Below, piece after piece: positions 38,318 to 46,982 of a stretch of DNA of 64,000 nt. The DNA comes from Cytobacillus pseudoceanisediminis. Lineage in GTDB: Bacteria; Bacillota; Bacilli; Bacillales; Cytobacillaceae. The stretch spans positions 3,888,001 through 3,952,000 of the forward strand of contig NZ_CP097349.1 in the NCBI RefSeq assembly GCF_023516215.1. The letters run 5' to 3'. The position numbers and the translations under genes are program-made. The first letter of the stretch is position 1. Each line of letters opens with the position of its first letter. Below the pieces are notes generated by a model. It saw nothing but the letters and a program-made list of their open reading frames with translations. It was not told the DNA's origin and ran no database searches.

Positions 38318-39370
38318 TCAAAGTTTATTCTTTCTTTTAATTAAAATAATAGCAAACGCAGGTGCACCGATTATCGCTGTAATCACACCGATTGGAAGTT
38401 CGGTAGGTGCAATGATCGTCCGTGAAACCAGATCGGCAATAATAAGAAAGCCTGCACCCATCAGAATAGATAGCGGCAATAGGTGCCTATGATCCGGTCC
38501 CCATAACAGCCTGGTCAGATGAGGGATCACAAGACCGACAAATCCTATCGTTCCAGATACAGCTACAGCCGCACCAGTCAAGATAGAGCCAGCTATCAGG
38601 ACCATCATCTTTCTCTTCTGAACGTCCACCCCTATATGCTGGGCCTTTTCTTCTCCGAAGCTCATGGCATTAAGCTCTTTGCTGTTCACTAAAAGAAGGA
38701 TGGCACCCAGTACAAAAAACGGAATGATAATTTTAATATACGCCCACCCTCTCATGGATACACTGCCAAGAAGCCAGCCAATAATCTGTCTAAGCTCCTC
38801 TCCAGTCAGGGCAATCATCAGAGAAATCAGAGCGCCAAGAAAAGAACTGAAGATAATGCCTGTTAAAATAATCGTTTCCACTTTCATGGATCTTTCAATT
38901 TTTCTGGCAAACAGCAAAACGGCAAAAATGGTTAAAAAGGAAAATAAAATGCTGAATAACGGCAGCGTAAACATTCCTGCAAACGGAATGGATAATCCTA
39001 AGAATAATGTTAAAACAGCACCTAGTGAAGCCCCGGATGAAACCCCAATTGTATATGGATCTGCCAGCGGATTTCTTAATAAACCTTGAAAGGCGGCTCC
39101 CGCAATTGCAAGAGACGCCCCTACTAAGCCAGCCAGCAAAACGCGCGGCAGGCGAATATTCAAAATGATATTTGAATGCATAGCATCCGTGTTTCCCAAT
39201 GAAATAAAAGGAAATAGCTCAGCGCTTATTACTCTGATAATCGTCATGGGGTGAACAGACACTGTTCCAATTGAAATCCCCATCAGCATGGCTAAAAGCA
39301 GGAAAGCCGCTGCTGTTAGATAAGCTAAAAATTTATTATTTAAATACGTCCGGATATACTGCTTTTGCAA
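38318..39370 (-). CDS. btuC: BtuC-type cobalamin ABC transporter permease
   Basis: About 350 residues, FecCD family with about ten helices: IRLPRVLLAGLVGASLAIAG, NPLADPYTIGVSSGA, and GTIGFVGLVIPH near the coupling region. It overlaps btuF by about 35 nt. TTG 39370 is chosen because AAGGAG and GAGG stand just upstream; a TTG at 39388 is an alternative without SD. Confidence 0.92.
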   Translation of the reverse strand: MQKQYIRTYLNNKFLAYLTAAAFLLLAMLMGISIGTVSVHPMTIIRVISAELFPFISLGNTDAMHSNIILNIRLPRVLLAGLVGASLAIAGAAFQGLLRNPLADPYTIGVSSGASLGAVLTLFLGLSIPFAGMFTLPLFSILFSFLTIFAVLLFARKIERSMKVETIILTGIIFSSFLGALISLMIALTGEELRQIIGWLLGSVSMRGWAYIKIIIPFFVLGAILLLVNSKELNAMSFGEEKAQHIGVDVQKRKMMVLIAGSILTGAAVAVSGTIGFVGLVIPHLTRLLWGPDHRHLLPLSILMGAGFLIIADLVSRTIIAPTELPIGVITAIIGAPAFAIILIKRKNKL

Positions 39371-40310
39371 GTTCCTCGACTCCTTCAATAATACGAGGGC
39401 CAGAGCGGGTTACCATATCGGAATCAACATCGGCAACATGCTTATTTTTTACTGCGGTTATATCCTGCCAGCCATCCCTTTTCATTACATTGCCAGCAGC
39501 ATCCTCAGTGTAATAGCCATGAGTTGTGATGATTACATCCGGATTCCGTTCGATAATCGCTTCCGGATCCATTTTCGGCCATCCTTCTTCGGAAATGATA
39601 TTTTCTGCATTGATGGCACTTAGCATTTCATCCATAAATGTTTTTGTACCTGCTGTATAGATTTCAGGAGCAGGTGAAACTTCCACGAAAACCGATTTGC
39701 GGTCTTCTTCTTTTATGCCCTGAGCTTTTGTTTTGATTTCCTCGAGCTTGCTCTTCATATCTGAAACAAGCTGCTCTGCTTCATCCTTCTCTCCCGCTGC
39801 GGTTCCAACCATTTCAATGGATTCAAAAACCTGATCAAAGCTCTTTGCATCATTGACAACAAGGACGGTCACACCTGCATCCCTTAATTGCTGAAGGCCA
39901 GCTTCGGAATTATGTGCGCTTGACGCGTGAGCAAGGACAAGATCCGGTTTTAAAGAAATAATTTTCTCGACATTAAATTCCATGCCGCCAATCTTTTCTT
40001 TTTCTGTGGCTTCGGGCGGGTAGTTATCAAAATCGGAGACTCCGACAACTTCTTCGCCAAGCCCCAATTCAAAAACAATTTCGGTGTTGCTTGGAATCAT
40101 GGAAACGATTCTTTCGGGCTTGGATTCGATGACGATTTCATTATCAAGAGCATCCTTTATCGTAACAGGAAAAGCAGCCTCTTCCCCGCCAGTATTCTGC
40201 CCTTCCTCAACCTTTTTCTCTTCTTTAGGCTGTTCAGCACTCTCGCCGCAGCCTGCTAGCACTCCTGCAGCCAGAAGCATCGTTAATAAAAATGCATAAA
40301 ACTTTCTCAT
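39336..40310 (-). CDS. btuF: BtuF-type cobalamin-binding lipoprotein
   Basis: 324 residues. Signal peptide with lipobox LAGC (MRKFYAFLLTMLLAAGVLAGC), a charged linker, then a periplasmic-binding domain of the TroA/BtuF type (PERIVSMIPSNTEIVFELGLG). It delivers cobalamin or cobinamide to BtuC. Start at ATG 40310, 10 nt after GGAGG; the open frame further upstream lacks a signal sequence. Confidence 0.92.
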   Translation of the reverse strand: MRKFYAFLLTMLLAAGVLAGCGESAEQPKEEKKVEEGQNTGGEEAAFPVTIKDALDNEIVIESKPERIVSMIPSNTEIVFELGLGEEVVGVSDFDNYPPEATEKEKIGGMEFNVEKIISLKPDLVLAHASSAHNSEAGLQQLRDAGVTVLVVNDAKSFDQVFESIEMVGTAAGEKDEAEQLVSDMKSKLEEIKTKAQGIKEEDRKSVFVEVSPAPEIYTAGTKTFMDEMLSAINAENIISEEGWPKMDPEAIIERNPDVIITTHGYYTEDAAGNVMKRDGWQDITAVKNKHVADVDSDMVTRSGPRIIEGVEELAKAVYPDVFK

Positions 40311-40416
40311 ACTCAGCAATCCTCCTAGAACTTTCGACAAAATTCGGGTGGTGTCTAACACCATCTTAAAAAATAAAAGGCTGGTTCTCATAATATTTTT
40401 TAGCTTACAAACCTAG

Positions 40417-40552
40417 CGCGTTGATTTCCGCTGCAGGCACTTGCTTTCCGGGGAGAGATGAGAGCCTCCTCGGCTTCGCCTGTGGGGTCTCTCACTTCCC
40501 TCACTTCCCGCAGGAGTCAAGTGCCCTCCGCTGCAATCAACTCAGTGGCAGA
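40417..40552. repeat. Palindromic Bacillaceae repeat in the btuF leader
   Basis: Nested inverted repeat: outer arms TTGATT/AATCAA, next GGCACTTG/CAAGTGCC, inner GAGCCTCCTCGGC/GCCTGTGGGGTCTC around TTC. Such about 130-bp elements with the TCCTCGGCTTCGCC core are common in Bacillaceae genomes. This copy lies between the riboswitch terminator and btuF and would fold in the mRNA leader. Confidence 0.65.
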
Positions 40553-40591
40553 AACTAAGTTAGCCACCCATAGACTTTTAGAAACAACCAA

Positions 40592-40626
40592 ATAAAAAAC
40601 ATCCCCTCGGACGGCAAGGAGATGTT
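40592..40626 (-). terminator. Terminator of the cobalamin riboswitch
   Basis: Minus-strand stem AACATCTCC/GGGGATGTT with an 11-nt loop, followed by TTTTTTATTT. Placed after the aptamer, it fits transcription termination on cobalamin binding. Confidence 0.75.
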
Positions 40627-40699
40627 GGCATGGTCATTTATCAATTAGTGCAGAAAGGATGGCCGGACCAAACACCTCCCTATCCTCGTAGGTTTATGG

Positions 40700-40897
40700 G
40701 TGCTTAAGAATCAGGCAGGTCTCCTGGCTCATGGTCAATGCGTTCTGCTCCTTCCCATACATTCCTGTACAGTGGATTTACAGACAGCTTCCATTTACAG
40801 TGGCGGGACCGCGCTGGAATTTCACCAGCTTCCCTATTAAGTCTTCAAAAGAGCCTGTTTTAAAACCCTTTTGAGAAGACACCTGTTCTATGCGGAT
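40700..40897 (-). ncRNA. Cobalamin (B12) riboswitch aptamer
   Basis: On the minus strand the signature parts occur in order: GGTGAAATTCCAGCGCGGTC followed by CCGCCACTGTAA, then GGAAGGAGCAGAACGC, and the B12-box GAGCCAGGAGACCTGCC (40714-40730). It heads the cobalamin operon and is followed by a terminator, so high cobalamin should shut the operon off. Confidence 0.95.
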
Positions 40898-40916
40898 ATA
40901 AAATTTTCTATCTCCG

Positions 40917-40945
40917 ATTATACACCATCACGCAGAAAAAGTAAG
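40917..40945 (-). promoter_or_regulatory. Promoter upstream of the B12 riboswitch
   Basis: Minus strand -10 TATAAT (40917-40922) about 20 nt before the aptamer. The -35 at 17-nt spacing, CTTACT, is weak (3 of 6). Confidence 0.55.
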
Positions 40946-40981
40946 AGAATTTTGCTGAATGTTGTAAAAAAGTTCAGAATT

Positions 40982-41758
40982 CTAGCGCGAGTATATTTTC
41001 CATTCCCTTGTTTTCTTATCAAACACAATCTTCGCCTCACATGGCTCTTTCACAATGGCCTCATACTCGTCATACATATCATCCATATTCGCAAAGTCGC
41101 CAATAATCCAAATAGGAATTTCTATCCGGACCCGATTCTGTTCGATATCCTTAATGGAAAGTACCGCTCCCTCTTTCATAAGAGACTTTAAGGAAGGCAG
41201 GACATCTCTGGTGATAGGAGGATACGTCTTTTTCTTTTTTATGCCAAGGAGCGTTTTTTCGACTTTCATCTGTCCCATTTTACCGGGGATTACTTCCCCA
41301 AGCATGCGGTAAAAATCGTTCAGATCGCGATAATATGTACGGTTAAACCAGCCATCATCATGGGCCAGGTACACATAGCGATTGCTCAGATAATTGTAAA
41401 AAGGCGGCTTAAGATGTTCCTTGACATGGCCGAGATAAAGAAGCTCAGCAATTGTCTGGCCGGGAAGCTCATTCACCGCTTCCTCTTCCTCGAAATCAAT
41501 CCAGCAAAAATCGCCATAGCCATATACATCATCCTCAACCAGCCTGCCCAGCTTGTCCCTTGACACATAATCGAACATCGTGTGGGTATTAAAGTCCCCA
41601 TGTTCAAAACGATGCTTTAACAACAGCAGATTGTTAATAGAATCGGAAAGAGTTTGGGCAAACTCTGCAAACTCAATTCCATAAGTCATCACATACTGAT
41701 CCTGTTCATTAAGATGGATGTAGATGAGATCACGAATAGCATGATTCCTTCTTTTCAA
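40982..41758 (-). CDS. Unrecognised conserved-looking cytosolic protein
   Basis: 258 residues from TTG 41758, which has GGAGG 8 nt upstream; the frame continues further upstream without a ribosome site. No signal peptide or membrane helix. It is rich in aromatic and acidic residues (FCWIDFEEEEAVNELPGQ, RYVYLAHDDGWFNRTYYRDLNDFYRM). I do not recognise a domain. It lies upstream of, and in the same direction as, the B12 riboswitch, with the riboswitch promoter directly behind its stop. Confidence 0.7.
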   Translation of the reverse strand: MKRRNHAIRDLIYIHLNEQDQYVMTYGIEFAEFAQTLSDSINNLLLLKHRFEHGDFNTHTMFDYVSRDKLGRLVEDDVYGYGDFCWIDFEEEEAVNELPGQTIAELLYLGHVKEHLKPPFYNYLSNRYVYLAHDDGWFNRTYYRDLNDFYRMLGEVIPGKMGQMKVEKTLLGIKKKKTYPPITRDVLPSLKSLMKEGAVLSIKDIEQNRVRIEIPIWIIGDFANMDDMYDEYEAIVKEPCEAKIVFDKKTREWKIYSR

Positions 41759-42056
41759 TGACGAAACCTCCGAACCGTTACCCAAAGTGGTGTTTTCAAA
41801 GAAAAGCACTGAGCTAGACAGATAAGAATAGCGCAAGCGCCTTCACAAATTAGTAAAAAGACAGCTTCTTTTTGAAACTGCCTGTTAAACATCCAGTATT
41901 TTATTCTCTTATTGTAGCAAAAATAACTGAAAATATCTTTGCCGATGAGAAAAAATTTTAAATTGCAGCCTGCCCGGTTTTTTGAAAATACAGGAAACCA
42001 TCATGCTGATTCATTCGTCTAACTACATGCAGAGAAAAAATGTATTCTGTTCTCCA

Positions 42057-42085
42057 TTGTAAGGTTTATTTTTCTTTGTTAGGAT
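42057..42085 (+). promoter_or_regulatory. Candidate promoter of the SEDS gene
   Basis: TTGTAA (42057-42062), 17-nt spacer, TAGGAT (42080-42085), 37 nt before ATG. Otherwise the 41759-42122 gap shows only a short end piece of the dispersed repeat near 41810-41848. Confidence 0.4.
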
Positions 42086-42122
42086 AAAAATGTAAAAAGG
42101 TACAGAAACCAGGTGTATACAA

Positions 42123-43307
42123 ATGAACAAGAATAATAGATTCTCAGACCGGTTCGATTGGACGTTATGCTTTCTTCTGCTGCTATTTTTCCTCATCAGC
42201 TGCATCGCTATTTACAGCGGACAATCCTCCAATCAATATGAAGGGAATTTTGTCGTCTCACAAATAAAAAATTATGTTGTCGGAGCTATCATTGTGGCAA
42301 TTGTCATGTATTTTGACAGCGAGCAAATCAGAAGGCTTACTTGGCTGCTGTACGGTTTAGGCATCCTATTGCTTGTCGGGTTATTCATTGCACCGGAAAG
42401 CATTGCACCAGAGCGCAAAGGGGCTACATTGTGGTATATCATTCCTGGACTTGGTTCTGTGCAGCCCTCAGAGTTTGTTAAGGTATTCCTTATCATTGCC
42501 CTCAGCAAAGTCATCGCTGACCACCATCTGAAATATCAGGCAAAGACTGCAGGCACGGACTTTTTCCTTCTAATCAAATTAGGGGCAGCCACATTGCCTC
42601 CATTAGGATTGATTATTATTGAAGACCTGGGTACCGCCCTTGTCATCATCGCCATATTAACTGGAATCATCCTGGTTTCCGGGATCACCTGGAAAATCCT
42701 TGTTCCGATTTATGGAATCCTTGGCGCTTTCGCGGGAACGGTGCTCTATCTGGTCATCATAGCACCGGAGATTTTAGAGAAGTACCTTGGGATAGACCCC
42801 TATCAGTTCAGCCGAATTTATTCCTGGCTTGACCCGGTTAATCACAAGCAGGGAGCCGGAATGCAGCTGTACAACTCCATGCTCGCAATCGGCTCAGGAT
42901 TAATATCCGGAAAAGGGTTTACTGACAGACAGGTGTATGTGCCTGATGCCCATACTGATTTTATTTTTAGCGTCATTGGCGAGGAGTACGGCTTTTTTGG
43001 TGCAAGTGTAGTAATCAGCCTTTTCTTTCTGCTCATCTATCACTTAACTAAAACCGGCTTGGAGACGACCGACCCTTTTAATACCTATATTTGCGTCGGG
43101 GTCATCAGTATGATCACCTTCCATGTATTTCAAAATATCGGTATGACTATTCAGGTACTGCCAATCACCGGCATTCCGCTGCCGTTTATCAGCTACGGCG
43201 GAAGCTCGCTTATGGGAAACATGATGGCGATGGGCCTGATTTTCAGCATCCGGTACCATCACAGAACTTATATGTTTTCAACGGATTCAAATTATGTTGC
43301 AAAATAA
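42123..43307 (+). CDS. RodA/FtsW-family SEDS peptidoglycan polymerase
   Basis: 394 residues with about ten helices. SEDS motifs: WYIIPGLGSVQPSEFVKV (about 104-121), GFTDRQVYVPDAHTDFIFSVIGEEYGF and the end PLPFISYGGSSL. Such proteins are glycosyltransferases that extend peptidoglycan strands with a partner class B PBP. No PBP gene is nearby, so it looks like an orphan paralog of RodA. The SD before ATG is weak (CCAGGTG). Confidence 0.9.
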   Translation: MNKNNRFSDRFDWTLCFLLLLFFLISCIAIYSGQSSNQYEGNFVVSQIKNYVVGAIIVAIVMYFDSEQIRRLTWLLYGLGILLLVGLFIAPESIAPERKGATLWYIIPGLGSVQPSEFVKVFLIIALSKVIADHHLKYQAKTAGTDFFLLIKLGAATLPPLGLIIIEDLGTALVIIAILTGIILVSGITWKILVPIYGILGAFAGTVLYLVIIAPEILEKYLGIDPYQFSRIYSWLDPVNHKQGAGMQLYNSMLAIGSGLISGKGFTDRQVYVPDAHTDFIFSVIGEEYGFFGASVVISLFFLLIYHLTKTGLETTDPFNTYICVGVISMITFHVFQNIGMTIQVLPITGIPLPFISYGGSSLMGNMMAMGLIFSIRYHHRTYMFSTDSNYVAK

Positions 43308-43344
43308 TTCCAACAGCGTATAATAACATTAATATATCTAGTGT

Positions 43345-43621
43345 CTATGATGAAGAGAGTAGCAAAGGGCTCTTTCCTAAAAGCGAGACAGGGACGGTGC
43401 AAGCCTGTCGGGAAATCCTTTCGTGAAGCGCACTTCGGAGATGCATAGCTGAAAGAAAAGTAGGCTATGCCGGGTAAGGAGTCCCGTTACCAAACCCCTT
43501 TAGGAAATACGTTCAAGCATATTTTGAAACGTCCTTTCAAAAGAGGTCCTTTGGACAATCAGAGTGGTACCGCGGGTAGATTTCAGCTCGTCTCTATTTT
43601 TATATAGAGACGGGCTTTTTT
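43345..43621 (+). ncRNA. T-box leader of argS
   Basis: About 275 nt with a long stem I region, the T-box sequence AGAGTGGTACCGCG at 43561-43574 (consensus AGGGTGGNACCGCG), then a terminator hairpin AGCTCGTCTCTAT/ATAGAGACGGGCT (43585-43616) with T6. Uncharged tRNA-Arg should stabilise the antiterminator. A CGC triplet in stem I (GAAGCGCAC, about 43438) could be the specifier, but I cannot fix it by eye. Confidence 0.88.
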
Positions 43622-43641
43622 ATTTTCCAGGAGGTGTTAAT

Positions 43642-45330
43642 ATGATCAATTTCAAAGCTATTTTCACAGCTCAGCTGGCTTCAGTGCTGAATGGGCAGCT
43701 TTCTGACGAAGCAATTGCGGACTTAATCGAAACGCCAAAGAATCCGGCACATGGCGATCTTGCTTTTCCCTGTTTTACACTTGCAAAAGCATTCAGGAAG
43801 TCACCTGCCTCTATTGCTGGCGAGACAGCGTGCCTGATTCAGGGACCGCATATCGAAAAAGCAGAGGCTGCTGGTCCTTACATTAATATCTTCTTTTCCA
43901 AAGAGTCAGCCGGTGCAGTCATAATGGAAAAAATTTTGAACGAAGGAAAAGAATATGGACAGCTGAATGATGGCGCAGGCAAAACAGCCGTGCTTGATTT
44001 CTCTTCGCCAAACATCGCAAAGCCCTTCTCCATGGGCCATTTGCGGTCTACGGTCATTGGAAACGCCCTCGGCAGCCTGGCCGAAAAATGCGGTTATACA
44101 GCGGTCAGAATCAACCACTTAGGCGACTGGGGCACACAATTCGGCAAGCTGATCACCGCTTATACAAAGTGGGGCAGCCCGGATAAAGTGAAGGAAAATC
44201 CCATAAAGGAACTGCTTAGCCTATATATACGCTTCCATGAAGAAGCAGAAGCTAACCCAGCCCTTGAAGATGAAGCGCGTTCCTGGTTCAAAGAGCTTGA
44301 AAACGGAAATGAGCAAGCTCAGGCACTCTGGAGCTGGTTTAGAGAAGAATCATTGAAAGAATTCCAGCGGGTTTATGATATGCTTGGCATTCATTTCGAC
44401 TCATACAATGGTGAAGCTTTTTATAATGATAAAATGGAACCCGTCATAGAGGAACTCATGGCAAAAGACCTGCTGGCTGAGTCTGATGGCGCAGAGGTGG
44501 TTCAACTGCCTGATGAAGACCTTCCTCCATGCCTGATAAAAAAATCCGACGGAGCGACTCTGTATGCAACACGGGATCTCGCTGCAGCTTTTTATAGAAA
44601 AGAAACCTATCAGTTTGATCATTCCCTATACATTGTCGGTCAGGAACAGAGCATCCATTTCAGGCAGGTTAAAAGCGTTATTAAAAAGATGGGTTATGAG
44701 TGGGCGGATAATATGACACATGTCCCTTTTGGCCTCTATTTAAAAGATGGGAAAAAGATGTCTACCCGAAAAGGCAGAGTCATCCTTCTTGAGGAGGTCC
44801 TGAATGAAGCAATCCTTCTGGCAAAGACCAATATCGAAGCTAAAAATCCCGGCTTGGAAAACAAAGATGAAGTCGCTGAAGCAGTCGGCATCGGGGCTAT
44901 TCTGTTCCATGATCTGAAAAATGACCGCATGAATAATATTGAATTTTCACTTGAAGATATGCTGACATTTGAAGGAGAAACAGGACCCTATCTGCAATAC
45001 ACCAATGCCCGGGCCTATTCTCTTCTCCGCAAGGCAGACGATATTCCATCTGCCGAAAATGGGCTATCTGATTCTTACAGCTGGGAAATTATCAAGCTGC
45101 TCTATCAGTATCCTGAAAAAATCAGACAATCTTATATGCAGCTTTCCCCTTCTGTCCTGGCTAAATATTTGATTGATGTGGCTCAAGCCTTCAATAAATA
45201 TTACGGACAGGTAAGAATATTAGAAAAGGATAACAGCATCAAATCAAGACTTGCCCTTGTCAAAGCAGTCACAATTGTTCTTTCCGACGGGATGCAGACA
45301 CTCGGCATGAAGGTGCCCCGGCAAATGTAA
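43642..45330 (+). CDS. argS: Arginyl-tRNA synthetase
   Basis: 562 residues, class I synthetase. HIGH-like motif in FSSPNIAKPFSMGHLRST, KMSKS-like motif KKMSTRKG, and a C-terminal DALR anticodon-binding domain. AGGAGG stands 8 nt before ATG 43642; the upstream open frame overlaps the T-box terminator and is not coding. T-box control suggests a regulated, perhaps second, ArgS. Confidence 0.94.
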   Translation: MINFKAIFTAQLASVLNGQLSDEAIADLIETPKNPAHGDLAFPCFTLAKAFRKSPASIAGETACLIQGPHIEKAEAAGPYINIFFSKESAGAVIMEKILNEGKEYGQLNDGAGKTAVLDFSSPNIAKPFSMGHLRSTVIGNALGSLAEKCGYTAVRINHLGDWGTQFGKLITAYTKWGSPDKVKENPIKELLSLYIRFHEEAEANPALEDEARSWFKELENGNEQAQALWSWFREESLKEFQRVYDMLGIHFDSYNGEAFYNDKMEPVIEELMAKDLLAESDGAEVVQLPDEDLPPCLIKKSDGATLYATRDLAAAFYRKETYQFDHSLYIVGQEQSIHFRQVKSVIKKMGYEWADNMTHVPFGLYLKDGKKMSTRKGRVILLEEVLNEAILLAKTNIEAKNPGLENKDEVAEAVGIGAILFHDLKNDRMNNIEFSLEDMLTFEGETGPYLQYTNARAYSLLRKADDIPSAENGLSDSYSWEIIKLLYQYPEKIRQSYMQLSPSVLAKYLIDVAQAFNKYYGQVRILEKDNSIKSRLALVKAVTIVLSDGMQTLGMKVPRQM

Positions 45331-45361
45331 AAGGAGAGGCCATTATGGTCTCTCCTTTTTT
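45329..45361. terminator. Bidirectional terminator between argS and tauE
   Basis: Stem AAGGAGAGGCC/GGTCTCTCCTT (one G-U pair) with A-rich and T6 flanks on both strands. The stop of tauE lies in it. Confidence 0.85.
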
Positions 45362-46224
45362 GCCTTTGTGCGGGCATTTGCTTTATGCATTTTCACAAGG
45401 CTTCTTACTAAAAAGCCGCCGACAAAAATGGCCATCAGCACTAAGCCGGTATAATTCAAATGTATTAATTTCAGAATCACACTTGCCACTGTAGCCATAT
45501 ATAAGGCTCCGAGCATATAGGTGATTTCTTCGTTTTCAAAATAGGAGGTAAGCTTCGCTCCAAATTGTGACCCTATCAGGCCTCCTGTTACGAGTGAAAT
45601 GCCAATCCAATAATCAATGCTGACAGTGGAAGCGTAGGATAGAAAGCCTGCAGATACGATTAACATGATAGCAAACAAGCTGGTTCCTACTGCTTTCTTC
45701 GGCATCATCCCTAAATAGGCAACCGATAAAGGCACCATAATAAAGCCGCCGCCCACACCTAATGTCGTAGAAACAAATCCTGCAAAAAATCCAATCAGAA
45801 CCATTTTCACAATGGATGGAGAATGTTCAGATGACGGAGCGGCATTGGCTGATTTTTTCCCTCTTTTTAACATGCCCAAAGCAAAATAAGACAGCAGAAT
45901 GATATAAAACAAAGGAACTGCCCACGCATCCCAGCCCTTTTCCTCAAGAAACAGCACAAAGGGATGGGCGGCCTGAGTAGCTGCCATACCGCTTAGTCCA
46001 AGAATCAGCCCTTGCTTAAGCCATATATTCTTCATCCTGATATGAGCGAAGATGCCTGAAAGAGAGGTACCAATTGAAAAAAGCAAACTCGTTGTGATTG
46101 CTTCTACCGGAGAAAAGCCAAACAGCATGAGTGTCGGAGTAAGAATGAATCCCCCGCCTACCCCAAAAAAACCAGAGAGCACACTAATAAGCGCTCCGAG
46201 CGTAATAAATAAGAGATATTCCAT
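45343..46224 (-). CDS. TauE/SafE family sulfite/sulfoacetate-type exporter
   Basis: 293 residues in two repeats of about four helices, each with a glycine-rich signature: GFFGVGGGFILTPTLM at about 19-34 and TTLGVGGGFIMVPLSVAYL at about 162-180. The family exports sulfur-containing or other organic anions; the substrate cannot be read. Single gene. Confidence 0.9.
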   Translation of the reverse strand: MEYLLFITLGALISVLSGFFGVGGGFILTPTLMLFGFSPVEAITTSLLFSIGTSLSGIFAHIRMKNIWLKQGLILGLSGMAATQAAHPFVLFLEEKGWDAWAVPLFYIILLSYFALGMLKRGKKSANAAPSSEHSPSIVKMVLIGFFAGFVSTTLGVGGGFIMVPLSVAYLGMMPKKAVGTSLFAIMLIVSAGFLSYASTVSIDYWIGISLVTGGLIGSQFGAKLTSYFENEEITYMLGALYMATVASVILKLIHLNYTGLVLMAIFVGGFLVRSLVKMHKANARTKAKKERP

Positions 46225-46320
46225 TAAAAAATCCTCACTAACCTGTATGTCTTGCCTATTAAGCGGTACTATATCACTTTACCATAATCAGCCATGGTTA
46301 TACTGTGGATTTTGAATTTG

Positions 46321-46345
46321 CTTATTTATAATTATTATAAATAAG
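46321..46345. promoter_or_regulatory. PerR box upstream of dps
   Basis: The 15-mer TTATAATTATTATAA (46326-46340) matches the PerR consensus exactly, and its symmetry extends to a perfect 25-bp palindrome (12-1-12). It ends 2 nt before the -35 of the dps promoter, so PerR-Fe/Mn should block transcription until peroxide oxidises it. Confidence 0.88.
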
Positions 46346-46347
46346 TA

Positions 46348-46375
46348 TTGATTTTAATTTGATATTTGTTATAAT
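46348..46375 (+). promoter_or_regulatory. Sigma-A promoter of dps
   Basis: TTGATT (46348-46353), 16-nt spacer, TATAAT (46370-46375), 32 nt before ATG. Confidence 0.7.
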
Positions 46376-46407
46376 AAATATATAAATGACTTAGGGGGAA
46401 TATAAAA

Positions 46408-46845
46408 ATGGAAAAATTACATGCAGCATTAAATGTACAAATCGCAAACTGGAGTGTTCTTTATACTAAATTGCACCGCTACCACTGGTTTGTAAAAGGC
46501 CCGCTTTTCTTTACCCTTCATGAAAAGTTCGAAGAATTATATAATGAAGCAGCTGAAGTTGTGGATGAGGCAGCCGAACGCCTGCTAGCCATCGGCGGCT
46601 CACCGGCAGCGACACTTAAGGAGTTCTTAAGCATCACTACTCTTGAAGAGTCTAATGGGGAAAAGAAAGCAGAAGATATGGTTGCCGCTCTTGCTTCCGA
46701 TTATAGACATATTAAAGAACAATTAATTTCTTTAGCACAGCTTGCTGAGGAGCAGGAAGATCAAGTGACAGGCGACTTTGCCATCGGTCTTATGGAAAAA
46801 TTGGATACGCATATTTGGATGTTAAATGCCTACTTAGGAGAATAA
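46408..46845 (+). CDS. dps: Dps/MrgA-type mini-ferritin
   Basis: 145-residue ferritin-like protein. The ferroxidase site at the dimer interface is formed by LHRYHWFVKGPLFFTLHEKF and NEAAEVVDEAAERLL. Dodecamers oxidise and store iron and protect DNA. Sequence and the PerR box make it closer to B. subtilis MrgA (PerR-controlled) than to Dps (sigma-B-controlled). GGGGGAA before ATG. Confidence 0.93.
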   Translation: MEKLHAALNVQIANWSVLYTKLHRYHWFVKGPLFFTLHEKFEELYNEAAEVVDEAAERLLAIGGSPAATLKEFLSITTLEESNGEKKAEDMVAALASDYRHIKEQLISLAQLAEEQEDQVTGDFAIGLMEKLDTHIWMLNAYLGE

Positions 46846-46857
46846 TCGATAATTAAG

Positions 46858-46895
46858 AAAGAGTCAGTGAGAAAAATCACTGGCTCTTATTTTTG
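46858..46895 (+). terminator. Terminator after dps
   Basis: Stem AGAGTCAGTGA/TCACTGGCTCT (one G-U pair) with a 6-nt loop, followed by TATTTTTG. Confidence 0.8.
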
Positions 46896-46982
46896 TGCAG
46901 AAAAAATCTTCCCCTAAAGACTTACTGAGATGTTATGATTGACCTGATTGCCTGATATCATCTTCAGAAGGGAGTATCCATA

